64,000 bases of DNA. Source: Rothia nasimurium (GTDB lineage Bacteria; Actinomycetota; Actinomycetes; Actinomycetales; Micrococcaceae). Where the stretch lies: assembly GCF_928392795.1 (NCBI RefSeq), contig NZ_CAKMTJ010000002.1, positions 219,509-283,508 of the forward strand, in the 5' to 3' direction. The position numbers and the translations under genes are program-made. Positions 1-8,072 of this stretch are shown piece after piece. Every line of letters starts with the position of its first letter. Positions within the stretch are counted from its first letter, which is position 1. The notes under the pieces are model-generated. The model did no database searches. It was not told the DNA's origin and was given only the letters and a program-made list of their open reading frames with translations.

Positions 1-345
1 GCCCCAGAACTGGGTGAGTACGTAGAAAGCGGCGATGGAGATTTCGCCGATGAAGTAGGCCTGGTAGGCCAGAATCAGGTAGGGCACGTTCTGCACGATG
101 CCGAAGAAGTAGTTCGATAGGCGCCCCTTGCCCACCAGAATCACGCAGACCATGCCCGCAAAGGCCGTGATGAAGCTCAGCCAGCCCTCAAAGGCCACGG
201 TGCTGACCACTACCTGCAGCAGAATCAGGGTCGGGAAGAATACCTTCTCAAAGGGGGTGTAGCCGGTGAAGAGGTCGGTGTAGGTGGCCTTGGCAAGGCG
301 GGCCAGGGGGTTGGCCGGTACCTGGCCAGTGAGGGGTGCGCTCAT
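1..345 (-). CDS. pnuC: PnuC nicotinamide riboside transporter, N-terminal part
   Basis: Inner-membrane carrier that takes up nicotinamide riboside for NAD synthesis. The first 115 codons are present; the 3' end lies outside the window. The start is the ATG at 345 (MSAPLTGQVPANPLARL). Visible features are a hydrophobic segment (FFPTLILLQVVVSTVAF), a second one ending in FAGMVCVILVGKG, and the family hallmark NYFFGIVQN followed by YLILAYQAYFIGE. It lies 31 nt downstream of nadR on the same strand, which gives the classic pair of importer plus riboside kinase/adenylyltransferase. The family is recognised from the motif and the neighbour; only the first part of the protein could be checked. Confidence 0.9.
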   Translation of the reverse strand, partial: MSAPLTGQVPANPLARLAKATYTDLFTGYTPFEKVFFPTLILLQVVVSTVAFEGWLSFITAFAGMVCVILVGKGRLSNYFFGIVQNVPYLILAYQAYFIGEISIAAFYVLTQFWG

Positions 346-376
346 GATAATTCTTTCGGTGACAGGGGGTAGGAAG

Positions 377-1477
377 TTAGGGGAGTAGACGTTCGATAGC
401 GGCCTTGGCCTGCTCGTAGCGCTCAGCGTAGCCCGCGCCGTCCAGCAGGACCAGGCGGTCGAGCAGACCGGCTGCTTCAACCTCGGCCAGCATGATGCGG
501 GAAATCTCGCCGAGATAGTCATCGGAGTTGTTGGTCTGGGACCGGAAACCGTCGAGGGTGTAGCCGGAGGCCCCCACCGGCGGGATAAAGAGAATTAAAT
601 CCCAGCGAGCCTTGGCAATCAGGGAATCAGCCAGGGGCAGCAGCTTGGCGTAGTCGCTCTCGCTCAGTTCGCTGGCGGGGTCAGCGGCGCTCATGGCAGC
701 GTAGGCCTTGGTGACCATGGCGTCGGTGTCCATAAGGGTAAGACCCCGGTTGCCGGGGTTGTCGATGGTCTCCCTGTTGAGGTTGAACTGGCCGGTGAGC
801 ACGTTCTGGTAGTCCAGCAGGTCATAGTCCTCATCGCGGATATTGGCCTCGACCTGGTAGACCCGCGCGTACTCGTAGGAGTAGGGGGCATTGTAGAGTT
901 TGCCGAGGTCCTCTACCAGGGTGGTTTTTCCGCCTGAGGCAGCCCCCATGACCAGGACGTTGCGGGTAAAGAAACGGCGGAAGGGCGGGGCGATGAGGTC
1001 CCAGTGGGTCAGCGGGTTGGCCCGGATTTCCGGTTCGGACGCCGGTAGCTGGCAGGGTGCCAGGCGCGCGGCCTGCTGCCCGTCGGCATCCTGATGCCCT
1101 GCCTGGAAACGGGAGATGTGCTCATCATCGAGTAGGTAGAGGCGGCGCTCAGCGCCCGCCGCAACGTGGGTAGCCCAGAAACCGTCCAGGGCGTCAGCCC
1201 AGGCCTCGGGTGTGCTGAGGTCGGTTTCATCGAGGGAGTCGACAATGACGAGGGGATCGTTCTTAAAGTGCTCAGACACATAGCGGTAGCGCTTGGTGTG
1301 CTTCATGCCTGCCTGCTCACCGGCGTCCTGCTGGGAACCTGCGACAATTACCAGGGTGCCACCGGGGTTCTCTTTCTTGGCACGCAGAATCTGGTCGATA
1401 TGGCCGCGGTGCAGGGGAGCGAAGCTGCCCACCACGAGCCCCACGTGGGAGCCGGTGAGCTGTTTTTTGTAAAGCAT
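377..1477 (-). CDS. nadR: NadR-type bifunctional NMN adenylyltransferase / nicotinamide riboside kinase
   Basis: Cytoplasmic enzyme that phosphorylates nicotinamide riboside to NMN and adenylylates NMN to NAD. The N-terminal nucleotidyltransferase domain shows [11 protein letters not shown] (the HxGH signature) in the first 25 residues. The C-terminal kinase domain shows the P-loop [10 protein letters not shown] in the middle of the protein. The ATG at 1477 is chosen (366 aa) because AAGGAC lies just upstream and the protein then opens directly into the transferase fold. An in-frame start 28 codons further up adds sequence that looks untranslated. There is no N-terminal helix-turn-helix, so unlike enterobacterial NadR it should not be a repressor. 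It is cotranscribed with pnuC. Confidence 0.93.
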   Translation of the reverse strand: MLYKKQLTGSHVGLVVGSFAPLHRGHIDQILRAKKENPGGTLVIVAGSQQDAGEQAGMKHTKRYRYVSEHFKNDPLVIVDSLDETDLSTPEAWADALDGFWATHVAAGAERRLYLLDDEHISRFQAGHQDADGQQAARLAPCQLPASEPEIRANPLTHWDLIAPPFRRFFTRNVLVMGAASGGKTTLVEDLGKLYNAPYSYEYARVYQVEANIRDEDYDLLDYQNVLTGQFNLNRETIDNPGNRGLTLMDTDAMVTKAYAAMSAADPASELSESDYAKLLPLADSLIAKARWDLILFIPPVGASGYTLDGFRSQTNNSDDYLGEISRIMLAEVEAAGLLDRLVLLDGAGYAERYEQAKAAIERLLP

Positions 1478-1565
1478 GGTGTCCTTGGGCTGGGGCGGGC
1501 CGGTGGCCCGCGCATAGCCACGATTAAACACCCGAAGCACCACCAAAGCAAATAAGGTCAATATG

Positions 1566-1582
1566 ACTCTAAGTAATAGAGT
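1566..1582. promoter_or_regulatory. Inverted repeat upstream of nadR, possible NAD-regulator operator
   Basis: ACTCTA and TAGAGT arms are separated by AGTAA, and the repeat extends imperfectly to GAC...GTC. It lies about 90 nt upstream of the nadR start, between divergent transcripts. Actinobacterial NAD-salvage genes are often controlled by NrtR or NiaR repressors that bind palindromes. No such regulator is encoded in this window, so the assignment is only positional. Confidence 0.3.
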
Positions 1583-1667
1583 GTCACGAATATGACCGAC
1601 AGCACTTTAGGCTGCTGGCGCGGGGCTTCTCGCTGAGACTCTGTCGGGCGATAGCCGCTTCTCGGCG

Positions 1668-1673
1668 TACAAT
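1668..1673 (+). promoter_or_regulatory. -10 box (TACAAT) for a leaderless start at 1681
   Basis: TACAAT is followed by exactly 7 nt and then ATG, with no Shine-Dalgarno sequence. Transcription would begin at or within one or two bases of the start codon. Confidence 0.5.
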
Positions 1674-1680
1674 AGAGCGC

Positions 1681-2004
1681 ATGATTTTCAAAGGAGTCGG
1701 CGATACCCGCCCCTACCCAGACCACGGGCTTACCCAGCGCACCTGGGGCTCCATCGCCCCCTCCCAAGTCCGGCTAGACCGCCTCATCACCACCCAGAAA
1801 AACCTCAACCTCGAAACCCTCCTGGCCGAAGACTCCACCTTCTACGGCGACCTCTTCCCTCATGTCGTCCGCTACCGGGGCGAACTCTACCTTGAAGACG
1901 GCGTCCACCGCGCCCTGCGTACCGCCCTACAGCGCCGCGCCGTCATGTACGCCCGCGTGCTCGACCTAGATGCCCTGGCCCCCTCGCTGCTGGCCCAGGG
2001 CTAG
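1681..2004 (+). CDS. Conserved hypothetical protein, ParB-like 'DGVHR' motif, 107 aa
   Basis: Small soluble protein of unknown function. Visible features are YPDHGLTQRTW near the N-terminus, a LLAEDSTFYGDLFPHVV segment, and YLEDGVHRALRTALQRRAVMYARVL towards the C-terminal end. The DGxHR pattern resembles the DGHHR/DGxHR motif of ParB/sulfiredoxin-fold proteins, so a ParB-like nucleotide-binding fold is possible. I recall similar short proteins in other Micrococcaceae but know of no function. The ATG is preceded by a -10-like box at the leaderless spacing and not by a ribosome binding site. Divergent from nadR and convergent with the TetR gene. Confidence 0.65.
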   Translation: MIFKGVGDTRPYPDHGLTQRTWGSIAPSQVRLDRLITTQKNLNLETLLAEDSTFYGDLFPHVVRYRGELYLEDGVHRALRTALQRRAVMYARVLDLDALAPSLLAQG

Positions 2005-2019
2005 GGGTGCCAGCTACAG

Positions 2020-2688
2020 CTAGGAAGCAGCTACCAGGTGCACCTCGGGGGTGCCGTCCAGGCGTACGGGGCGCCCGCTCTCGTCGAAGCGCGCACCCAG
2101 ACCCAGCTGAATAAAGCGAATCGTGTTTTCAATATGGCGCTCGCGGGCTGCCCTATCGCTGGCCTCATCGGTGCGATCGGCGCTGGATGATAAGGAGCCG
2201 TGAACCAGCTGAGCCAGCTCACGAATATCATTCTCGGGCAGGTAGCCGCGCTCAATCGCCGCGGAAAGAATGCCTGCCAGAACCATCTGCAGCTCGCGCA
2301 CGTGATCGCCCAGCTTGGCGAAAGCCTCGGGTGAAAGAACCGACCGCATGGCAGGGCCGGGGGGCATATGGCGGCGGGAAAGGTCCTCAATCTGCAGGCG
2401 CACGTAGACAGCCAGCTGGTCGATGGGGTTCTCTACCCCGGCCAGGGCCTCGCGCAGCTCGGTGAGGAAACGTTCGGTCTCGTCGAGGGCGTAGGCAATG
2501 AGAAGTTCGCCCATGTCGGCAAAGTAGTTGTACACCGCGGTGCGGCCGATACCGGCGGTTTTGGCCACGTGGGTCATGGTGAGGCCGGGTAGGCCTCGCT
2601 CGTAGAGCAGGCGACCGAAAGAATCGAGGATGGCGCGTTTGGTGTTCTCGCGTTGGGCGGCGTTGGTGGCGGCGGTAATTCGAGGCAT
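2020..2688 (-). CDS. TetR-family transcriptional regulator
   Basis: DNA-binding repressor of 222 aa. Residues about 10-60 form the TetR helix-turn-helix (RAILDSFGRLLYERGLPGLTMTHVAKTAGIGRTAVYNYFADMGELL, quoted as two helices and a recognition helix ending in TAVYNYF). The remainder is a helical ligand/dimerisation domain. AAGGTG lies upstream of the ATG. It is divergent from the queuosine-precursor transporter gene at 2908, and the 219-nt region between them holds repeated CTGTCA elements, so it probably controls itself and that transporter. The ligand is unknown. Confidence 0.85.
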   Translation of the reverse strand: MPRITAATNAAQRENTKRAILDSFGRLLYERGLPGLTMTHVAKTAGIGRTAVYNYFADMGELLIAYALDETERFLTELREALAGVENPIDQLAVYVRLQIEDLSRRHMPPGPAMRSVLSPEAFAKLGDHVRELQMVLAGILSAAIERGYLPENDIRELAQLVHGSLSSSADRTDEASDRAARERHIENTIRFIQLGLGARFDESGRPVRLDGTPEVHLVAAS

Positions 2689-2707
2689 AATGACACCTTA
2701 CCGCTAT

Positions 2708-2762
2708 CTGTCACTAAAACCTATTTTTCACGACAGAACCCAGCAAACTGTCAGCAAAACCT
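2708..2762. promoter_or_regulatory. Repeated CTGTCA...AAAACCT elements, candidate TetR operators
   Basis: CTGTCACTAAAACCT (2708-2722) and CTGTCAGCAAAACCT (2748-2762) differ at two positions and are spaced 40 nt apart, about four helical turns. A GACAG in inverted orientation lies between them near 2732. The position between the divergent TetR and transporter genes fits operator sites; binding is inferred. Confidence 0.4.
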
Positions 2763-2907
2763 GCCGCTGGTCCACCGGTGCGGACGCCGCTGCGCCCCAC
2801 CCCACACCCGGCACGTCGTGCGGGGCCGCCTAAAAATCGGTAAGCTAGTGGGCGCCCAGGTGGCAGGTGGGCACTCTTCAAACCGATACTCAACCCAGGG
2901 GATAACT

Positions 2908-3618
2908 GTGTCTACACCTCCCACCAGCTCACCGGCGTCCGCCCACAAGCAGGGCGCTGATACCGGCTTTGCCCGCCCCACCCGCACCTACTACGACCTG
3001 CTTCTGGCAGCCACCTGCGTGGTCTTTATTCTCTCTAACATCGGGGCTACTAAGGGCGTCACCTTCGGGCCAATCATCACCGACGGCGGTTTCTTCCTCT
3101 TCCCCCTGGCCTACGTGCTGGGCGATGTAATCAGCGAAATTTACGGCTTTAAACTGGCCCGCCGCGCCATTATTACCAGCTTCGTTGCCGCTGCTGCTGC
3201 CGCCGCTAGCTTCTGGGTACTCATTGCCCTGCCCGCAGCCGATTTCTACGAGGGGCAGGCCGCCCTTGAAACTGTCCTTGGACCCGTACCCCAGATTCTG
3301 GCAGGCTCCCTGCTGGGCTTCCTGGCGGGCCAGCTACTGAACTCCTGGGTGCTGGTGAGGCTCAAGGCAGTAACCGGCGGCCGCCACCTCTGGGGCCGAC
3401 TCATGGGCTCAACCCTGGTGGGTGAACTGGCTGACACCGTCATCTTCTGCTCCATCGCTGCCCCCATTATTGGAATTACAAGTTTCGGCGACTTCCTCAA
3501 CTACGTCATCGTGGGTTACGTGTACAAGTGCGCCGTAGAGCTGCTCCTGCTGCCCATCACCTACCCTGTCATCGGCTGGTTCAAGCGCAAGGAACCCACC
3601 TACAGCCCTGCCCGATAG
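2908..3618 (+). CDS. yhhQ: YhhQ/QPTR-family queuosine precursor transporter
   Basis: Membrane protein that imports queuosine precursors (preQ0, preQ1 or queuine) for tRNA modification. The GTG at 2908 follows CAGGGGAT at good spacing, giving 236 aa; a longer in-frame reading upstream is unlikely coding. Family hallmarks: YYDLLLAATCVVFILSNIGATKGV, then FLFPLAYVLGDVISEIYGFK (the GDxxxEIYG motif), six or so hydrophobic segments, and LVGELADTVIFC near the C-terminus. The queuine-insertion enzyme tgt lies 5 kb away, and no de novo queuosine genes are seen in the window, so a salvage route is likely. Confidence 0.88.
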   Translation: MSTPPTSSPASAHKQGADTGFARPTRTYYDLLLAATCVVFILSNIGATKGVTFGPIITDGGFFLFPLAYVLGDVISEIYGFKLARRAIITSFVAAAAAAASFWVLIALPAADFYEGQAALETVLGPVPQILAGSLLGFLAGQLLNSWVLVRLKAVTGGRHLWGRLMGSTLVGELADTVIFCSIAAPIIGITSFGDFLNYVIVGYVYKCAVELLLLPITYPVIGWFKRKEPTYSPAR

Positions 3619-3625
3619 GGTAAGC

Positions 3626-3684
3626 GCCCACCAGACTCGCGCGGCGTCCACTCGCGGCCTAAGCACTGCGAGAGTCTCGTGGGC
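3626..3684 (+). terminator. Hairpin terminator after the queuosine-precursor transporter
   Basis: GCCCACCAGACTCGC pairs with GCGAGAGTCTCGTGGGC with small bulges, starting 8 nt after the stop codon. No strong T-tract follows, as is common in actinobacteria. Confidence 0.5.
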
Positions 3685-3811
3685 ATTCAGGTGGGGGCGG
3701 ACGCTCGCCGCCACTGGCGTCCGCCTGTCGCGCACCTCCTGCCAAATGCCCTGCACCTGCCGCTAAGAGGGTGATGTGTCTCTCACTGCATAATGGTGAG
3801 CACTGAAGACC

Positions 3812-3840
3812 GGTTTTCCCTCAGAAAACCTGTGTAAACT
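3812..3840 (+). promoter_or_regulatory. Candidate promoter and overlapping palindrome of the first permease
   Basis: GGTTTTC (3812-3818) and GAAAACC (3824-3830) form a perfect inverted repeat with a CCTCA spacer. It sits where a -35 box would be for TAAACT at 3835-3840. The start codon is at 3887. A repressor or activator site is plausible; the factor is unknown. Confidence 0.4.
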
Positions 3841-3886
3841 TTCGGTTCATTGCATACACCACACTCTCTTGAAAGGGAGGGCACCC

Positions 3887-5344
3887 GTGGCATCAACCAC
3901 CACCGGCCAGCAGGAGGGCGGCAACCTCAGCCGCGCCCTCTCCCACGGCCAGCTCACCATGATTGCCCTCGGCCTCGCCGTGGGTACCGGCCTCTTCCTG
4001 GGCTCCGGCGCAGCTATCTCCATCGCAGGCCCGGCCGTCATCGTCTCCTACGCCATCGGCTCACTGATTGCCGCTATTATCGGTGCCTGCGCCGGTGAAA
4101 TGGCCGTGCGCTACCCCGTGCGTGGCGGCTTCGGCACCATCGCCGGTAAGTTCCTCAGCCCCTACGCGGGCTACCTCACCCGCTGGGCCTACTGGATGAC
4201 CACCGTAACCCTGGCCGGTGCCGAGGTCGTAGCCGTTGGCGCCTACATGGCCTACTGGTACCCCAATGTCCCCCTCTGGGTCTGGGTGCTCATCGCGGGC
4301 GGTGCGATTTTCGTGCTCAACCTGACCAGCGTCAAATCATTCGGTGTGGTGGAATTCTTCCTGTCCTCGATCAAGGTGAGCGCGGTCGTCCTCTTCATCA
4401 TCTTCGGCCTGGCCCTGGTCTTCTTCGGCCTGCCCGGCCAGGACGCCACCGGCGTCTCCAACCTCACCGCCCACGGCGGCTTCATGCCCAATGGTCTCTC
4501 CTCTATCTGGATTGCCCTGGCCGTGGTCATGTTCTCCTTCGGCGGTATCGAGCTCATCTCCATCTCCGCAGCAGAAGCTAAGGACCCGGTGCGCTCCGTG
4601 CGCTCCTCAGCGAAGGCTATGATGTGGCGCCTGGCTACCTTCTACGTGCTCTCCCTCTTCATCGTGGTCGCCATCATCCCCTGGACCAGCGCCGCGGCCC
4701 TGGGCAAGGACATCGAAGGTTCCCCCTTCGTTATGGTCTTCACCGAACTGGGTATTCCCTATATCGGCGGTATCACCAACTTCATCCTCATGACCGCAGC
4801 CCTGTCCGGCGCCAACGCCGCCCTCTACGCGGCAACCCGCCTGCTGCACGCCCTGGGGCACGAGGGTATGGCCCCCAAGGTTCTCGCCCGCACCAGCTCA
4901 TCAGGTATTCCCAACCTGGCACTGACCGTCTCATCCCTGGGTGCCGTGGTCGCCATGATCATGGCTATCTCGGGCGTGGGCGGAATCTTCGGCTACATGA
5001 TGGCCCTGGTCACCGTCAGCGTGCTGGTGGTCTGGTCCATGATTCTGCTGTCCTACATGGCCTACAAGAAGGTCGAAGGCGACGCCTCCCCCTTCCGCGT
5101 CTTCGGCGGCTCAGCCACCGCAGCGGTTGGTCTGATTGGCGTCATCGCCACCTTCATCGCCATGTTCTTCGCCGGTGGCTCCATGCTCCCCTCCATCTTC
5201 GTGGGGCTGGGCTTCTTCGGTCTGATTACCATCATCTACTTCGCCGGTGTCAACAAGAACATCAGCACCTCAGATGACGCCTTCGACGAGGTCCGCGCCG
5301 TCACCACCCAGGTGCCCGTCGTCGACGGCACCAAACAGCGCTAA
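3887..5344 (+). CDS. APC-superfamily amino acid permease (first of a tandem pair)
   Basis: Cytoplasmic-membrane amino-acid transporter of 485 aa with about 12 hydrophobic segments. The N-terminal signature GLAVGTGLFLGSGAAISIAGPAVI is the unwound TM1 substrate-binding loop of the amino-acid transporter (AAT) branch. MAVRYPVRGGFGTIAGKF and SFGGIELISISAAEAKDP (TM6 region) are also typical. The GTG at 3887 is preferred because GAAAGGGAGGG lies 6 nt upstream. The following gene is a close paralogue. The substrate cannot be read from sequence; relatives carry alanine, serine, glycine, GABA or proline. Confidence 0.9.
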   Translation: MASTTTGQQEGGNLSRALSHGQLTMIALGLAVGTGLFLGSGAAISIAGPAVIVSYAIGSLIAAIIGACAGEMAVRYPVRGGFGTIAGKFLSPYAGYLTRWAYWMTTVTLAGAEVVAVGAYMAYWYPNVPLWVWVLIAGGAIFVLNLTSVKSFGVVEFFLSSIKVSAVVLFIIFGLALVFFGLPGQDATGVSNLTAHGGFMPNGLSSIWIALAVVMFSFGGIELISISAAEAKDPVRSVRSSAKAMMWRLATFYVLSLFIVVAIIPWTSAAALGKDIEGSPFVMVFTELGIPYIGGITNFILMTAALSGANAALYAATRLLHALGHEGMAPKVLARTSSSGIPNLALTVSSLGAVVAMIMAISGVGGIFGYMMALVTVSVLVVWSMILLSYMAYKKVEGDASPFRVFGGSATAAVGLIGVIATFIAMFFAGGSMLPSIFVGLGFFGLITIIYFAGVNKNISTSDDAFDEVRAVTTQVPVVDGTKQR

Positions 5345-5366
5345 AATCAGTAGCAGGTCTACACAA

Positions 5367-5421
5367 GGACGCCGGTAGCCCGCCCCCAGCCTCACGGCAG
5401 GGGAGCCGCGCACCGGCGTCC
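5367..5421 (+). terminator. Inverted repeat between the two permeases
   Basis: GGACGCCGGT (5367-5376) pairs perfectly with ACCGGCGTCC (5412-5421) over a 35-nt loop that can fold further. It lies in the 128-nt gap between the paralogous permeases. The arms are the GGCGTCC-type word that recurs through the window. Confidence 0.45.
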
Positions 5422-5472
5422 GCGCATTAACACCGCTACCGCACACCACGTATTCTCACAGTAAGGCTTACC

Positions 5473-6918
5473 GTGGCACACACACCTTCGCAGGGGCGGG
5501 CTCAGGCGACCACCCTCAAACGCTCACTCACGCACGGGCAGATGACCATGATTGTGCTGGGCTCGGCCCTGGGTACCGGCCTCTTTTTGGGCTCATCTGG
5601 CGCGATTGCGCTGGCGGGCCCGGCCGTCATTCTTTCCTACGCTATCGGTTCGCTGGTAGCTGCCATCATCGCCGCCTCCACGGGCGAAATGGCCGTGCGC
5701 TACCCCGTGCGCGGTGGTTTTGGCTCCATCGCCGGGCGCTACCTGGGGCCCTACGCGGGCTACCTAACTCGCTGGGCCTACTGGACCGTTACCGCTATCA
5801 TCACCGGTATCGAGCTGGTCGCCGTGGGCACCTACCTGCAGTACTGGTGGCCTAACCTGCCCCTGTGGACCGGTATCGCATTGTTCGGTGCCGTGATTAT
5901 TCTGCTGAATATTCGCTCGGTGAAGTACTTTGGCACCATGGAGTTCTTCCTGTCCTCCATCAAGGTCATCGCCCTGCTGCTTTTCGTGGTGGTGGGCCTG
6001 GCCCTGGTCTTTGTGGGCTTCCCCGGCCACGAGGCCACCGGCACTGGCAACCTGACCAACGACGGCGGCTTCATGCCCACCGGCTTCCACGGGGTCTGGC
6101 TCTCGCTCGCGGTGGTCATGTTCTCCTTCGGCGGTATCGAGATGCTCTCCATTTCCGCGGCCGAAGCGAAGGACCCGGTGCGCTCAGTACGCGCCTCGAC
6201 CAAGGCGAATATGTGGCGCCTGGCTACCATTTATGTGGTCGCCCTCTTCATCGTGGTATCGATTATTCCCTGGCAGTCAGCCGCCCAGCTGGACGGCTCC
6301 GTTGAAGCCTCACCCTTTGTGCTGGTCTTCTCGGAAGTCGGTGTTCCGGCCATCGCCTCTATCACCAACTTCATTATTCTGGTTGCCGCCCTGTCCGCCG
6401 CCAACGCCAACCTCTACGCGGGTACCCGCCTGCTGCACTCTCTGGCGAGCGAGAAGATGGCACCTGCGCCCCTTGCCCGCGTCAGCGGTGGCGGTATTCC
6501 CGTGCTGGCCATGTGGGCTTCAACCTCGGGCGTGGTGCTGGCGATTCTGCTGGCCCTATTCCTGCCCGGCCAGGCCTTTGGTCTGATGATGACCCTGACC
6601 ATGGTCTGCGCCCTCACCGTATGGGTTCTGATTCTGCTGGCCTACATCGCCTTCAAGGGGGTTGAGGGTAATTCTTCGGCCTTCCGCATGTGGGGCGGGC
6701 GGGTTACCGCTGGCCTGGGTATCTTCCTGCTGCTGGCTATCTGGGCGGCTCTCTTCGCCCGCACCGGCAACGCTGCCCCGGCCACCATGGGCATCGCCTA
6801 CTTCCTGATTCTGACCATGATCTACTTCGGCGTGGTCAAGCGCGTACACACCGGGCACGAGGACGCCTTCGCCGAGGCGGACGCCGCCGTGGCAGCCCAC
6901 AGCGGTGACAGGGGCTAG
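5473..6918 (+). CDS. APC-superfamily amino acid permease (second of a tandem pair)
   Basis: 481-aa membrane permease, alignable end to end with the preceding gene (for example GTGLFLGSSGAIALAGPAVI and SFGGIEMLSISAAEAKDP). The pair therefore arose by tandem duplication and then diverged, probably in substrate range. The GTG start at 5473 is preceded by TAAGG about 8 nt upstream. The thioesterase gene starts 2 nt after its stop codon, so those two are cotranscribed. Twelve hydrophobic segments; short charged C-terminal tail (HEDAFAEADAAV). Substrate not determinable. Confidence 0.9.
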   Translation: MAHTPSQGRAQATTLKRSLTHGQMTMIVLGSALGTGLFLGSSGAIALAGPAVILSYAIGSLVAAIIAASTGEMAVRYPVRGGFGSIAGRYLGPYAGYLTRWAYWTVTAIITGIELVAVGTYLQYWWPNLPLWTGIALFGAVIILLNIRSVKYFGTMEFFLSSIKVIALLLFVVVGLALVFVGFPGHEATGTGNLTNDGGFMPTGFHGVWLSLAVVMFSFGGIEMLSISAAEAKDPVRSVRASTKANMWRLATIYVVALFIVVSIIPWQSAAQLDGSVEASPFVLVFSEVGVPAIASITNFIILVAALSAANANLYAGTRLLHSLASEKMAPAPLARVSGGGIPVLAMWASTSGVVLAILLALFLPGQAFGLMMTLTMVCALTVWVLILLAYIAFKGVEGNSSAFRMWGGRVTAGLGIFLLLAIWAALFARTGNAAPATMGIAYFLILTMIYFGVVKRVHTGHEDAFAEADAAVAAHSGDRG

Positions 6919-6920
6919 GT

Positions 6921-7397
6921 ATGGGTGCAGTCTATGAGGTCGAGGTTCCCCTGCGCTGGGGCGACATGGACGCCTACGGCCACGTCAACAACGTGACCAT
7001 GATGCAGGTGCTCGAAGAAGCCCGCGTGGCCCTCTTTGGGCCGCCGCCCTCGTCCGGTGAACCTGCCCCGCTGGTAGGGGAGGGCTCTGCCGGGGAAGTG
7101 GGGCGGGCGTCCGCTCACCTGCCCCTCTTTGAGAGTTTGCCTGCCGGCACCCAGGCCCTGGTTGCTGAAAACCACGTCAAGTACCGCAGCCCCCTGGCCT
7201 ACCGCGGGGTGCCGGTGCGGGTGCAGATGCAGGTCAGTAAGGTTACGGCCGCCTCGCTGGTGGTTGCCTACGAGCTGTATGACCCGGTGACCGGCGTCCA
7301 CTGCGTTTCAGCCAGCACCACCCTGGCCTTCTTTAACGTTGAGACCGGCTCCCTGGTGCGCCTGAGCGCCGAACAGCGGGAGCAGCTGGCAGCCTAG
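6921..7397 (+). CDS. Hotdog-fold acyl-CoA thioesterase (4HBT type)
   Basis: Soluble enzyme, 158 aa, likely to hydrolyse acyl-CoA thioesters. The N-terminus WGDMDAYGHVNNVTMMQVLEEARV is the 4-hydroxybenzoyl-CoA thioesterase motif; the Asp in DMDAYGHVNN is the family's catalytic or structural acid. NHVKYRSPLAYRGVPVRVQMQV matches the central hotdog strands. It begins 2 nt after the permease stop codon, so translation is probably coupled. A transcription terminator follows at once. The physiological substrate is unknown. Confidence 0.85.
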   Translation: MGAVYEVEVPLRWGDMDAYGHVNNVTMMQVLEEARVALFGPPPSSGEPAPLVGEGSAGEVGRASAHLPLFESLPAGTQALVAENHVKYRSPLAYRGVPVRVQMQVSKVTAASLVVAYELYDPVTGVHCVSASTTLAFFNVETGSLVRLSAEQREQLAA

Positions 7398-7413
7398 ATT
7401 GTAGATGCCCTTT

Positions 7414-7460
7414 AAAAAGTGCACGTGCCCTCCACTTTTGGCAGGGCACGTGCACTTTTT
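7414..7460. terminator. Bidirectional terminator, 18-bp perfect stem
   Basis: AAAAAGTGCACGTGCCCT (7414-7431) is perfectly repeated in inverse at 7443-7460, with an 11-nt loop. The A-tract/T-tract on both sides serves the convergent thioesterase and SRPBCC genes. It resembles the stem at 7997-8041. Confidence 0.85.
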
Positions 7461-7477
7461 ATATGGCGCTTGAGTCT

Positions 7478-7966
7478 TTAGGCTGCGAGGACGCGGTTGA
7501 GCTTGTTGAAAGAGGACTTCCAGCCAGCTACCGACATTTCGTGCATAGCCGGGTCGAGCGGACCCTGGGTGATGGTGACGCGGGTGGTAGACTCGTCAAT
7601 CTTCTCGAAAGCGGTGCGGTTGAGGAAATAAGAACCAGCCTCCATGCCATGGGCTTCAGCCAGTTCCTCACCAATAGCCTCGTAGCCTTCAATCAGCTCA
7701 CCGGGCACCAGCTTGTGGAAGGTGCCGTTGACGGGGGAAGTGAATTCGGGGTTCTCCTCGCTGACCATGACGAACTTCTGGGTACCACCCTCACGCACGT
7801 CAATGTCGACGGTATCGAGGGGCACGGTGAAGCCCTCGGGACCGAACCACTGGGGCATCAGTTCTGCTGAAGTGAAAGCCTCGTAGAGGGCCTCGGGGGT
7901 GGCCTCAAAGTCGTGGGTAAAGGTCAGGACCTCTTCAGGGGCAATGGTGCCAAAATCAAAGTTCAT
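7478..7966 (-). CDS. SRPBCC/AHSA1-domain protein (copy 1)
   Basis: 162-aa soluble protein of the START/Bet v1-like AHSA1 family, which has a large hydrophobic cavity. FTHDFEATPEALYEAFTSAELMPQWFGPEGF is the family N-terminal signature (a TP.ALYEAFT helix and a WFGP turn). Function in bacteria is mostly unknown; some members bind ligands or help stress responses. AAGGAG precedes the ATG. It is paralogous to the next gene and lies 106 nt downstream of it; both carry similar terminators, so the unit seems duplicated. Confidence 0.85.
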   Translation of the reverse strand: MNFDFGTIAPEEVLTFTHDFEATPEALYEAFTSAELMPQWFGPEGFTVPLDTVDIDVREGGTQKFVMVSEENPEFTSPVNGTFHKLVPGELIEGYEAIGEELAEAHGMEAGSYFLNRTAFEKIDESTTRVTITQGPLDPAMHEMSVAGWKSSFNKLNRVLAA

Positions 7967-7996
7967 GGATTCTCCTTGTTGGGTAGATACCGCTTA

Positions 7997-8041
7997 AAAA
8001 GTGCATATGCCCTGTGAAAAGTGACAGGCATGTGCACTTTT
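7997..8041 (-). terminator. Terminator after SRPBCC copy 2
   Basis: AAAAGTGCATATGCCCTGT (7997-8015) pairs with ACAGGCATGTGCACTTTT (8024-8041), with one bulge and one mismatch. It ends in a T-run when read on the minus strand. The stem shares the AAAAGTGCA...TGCCC core of the terminator after copy 1. Confidence 0.75.
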
Positions 8042-8072
8042 GCGGGGGTGTAGAGGACGAGAGCGAGGGCGC

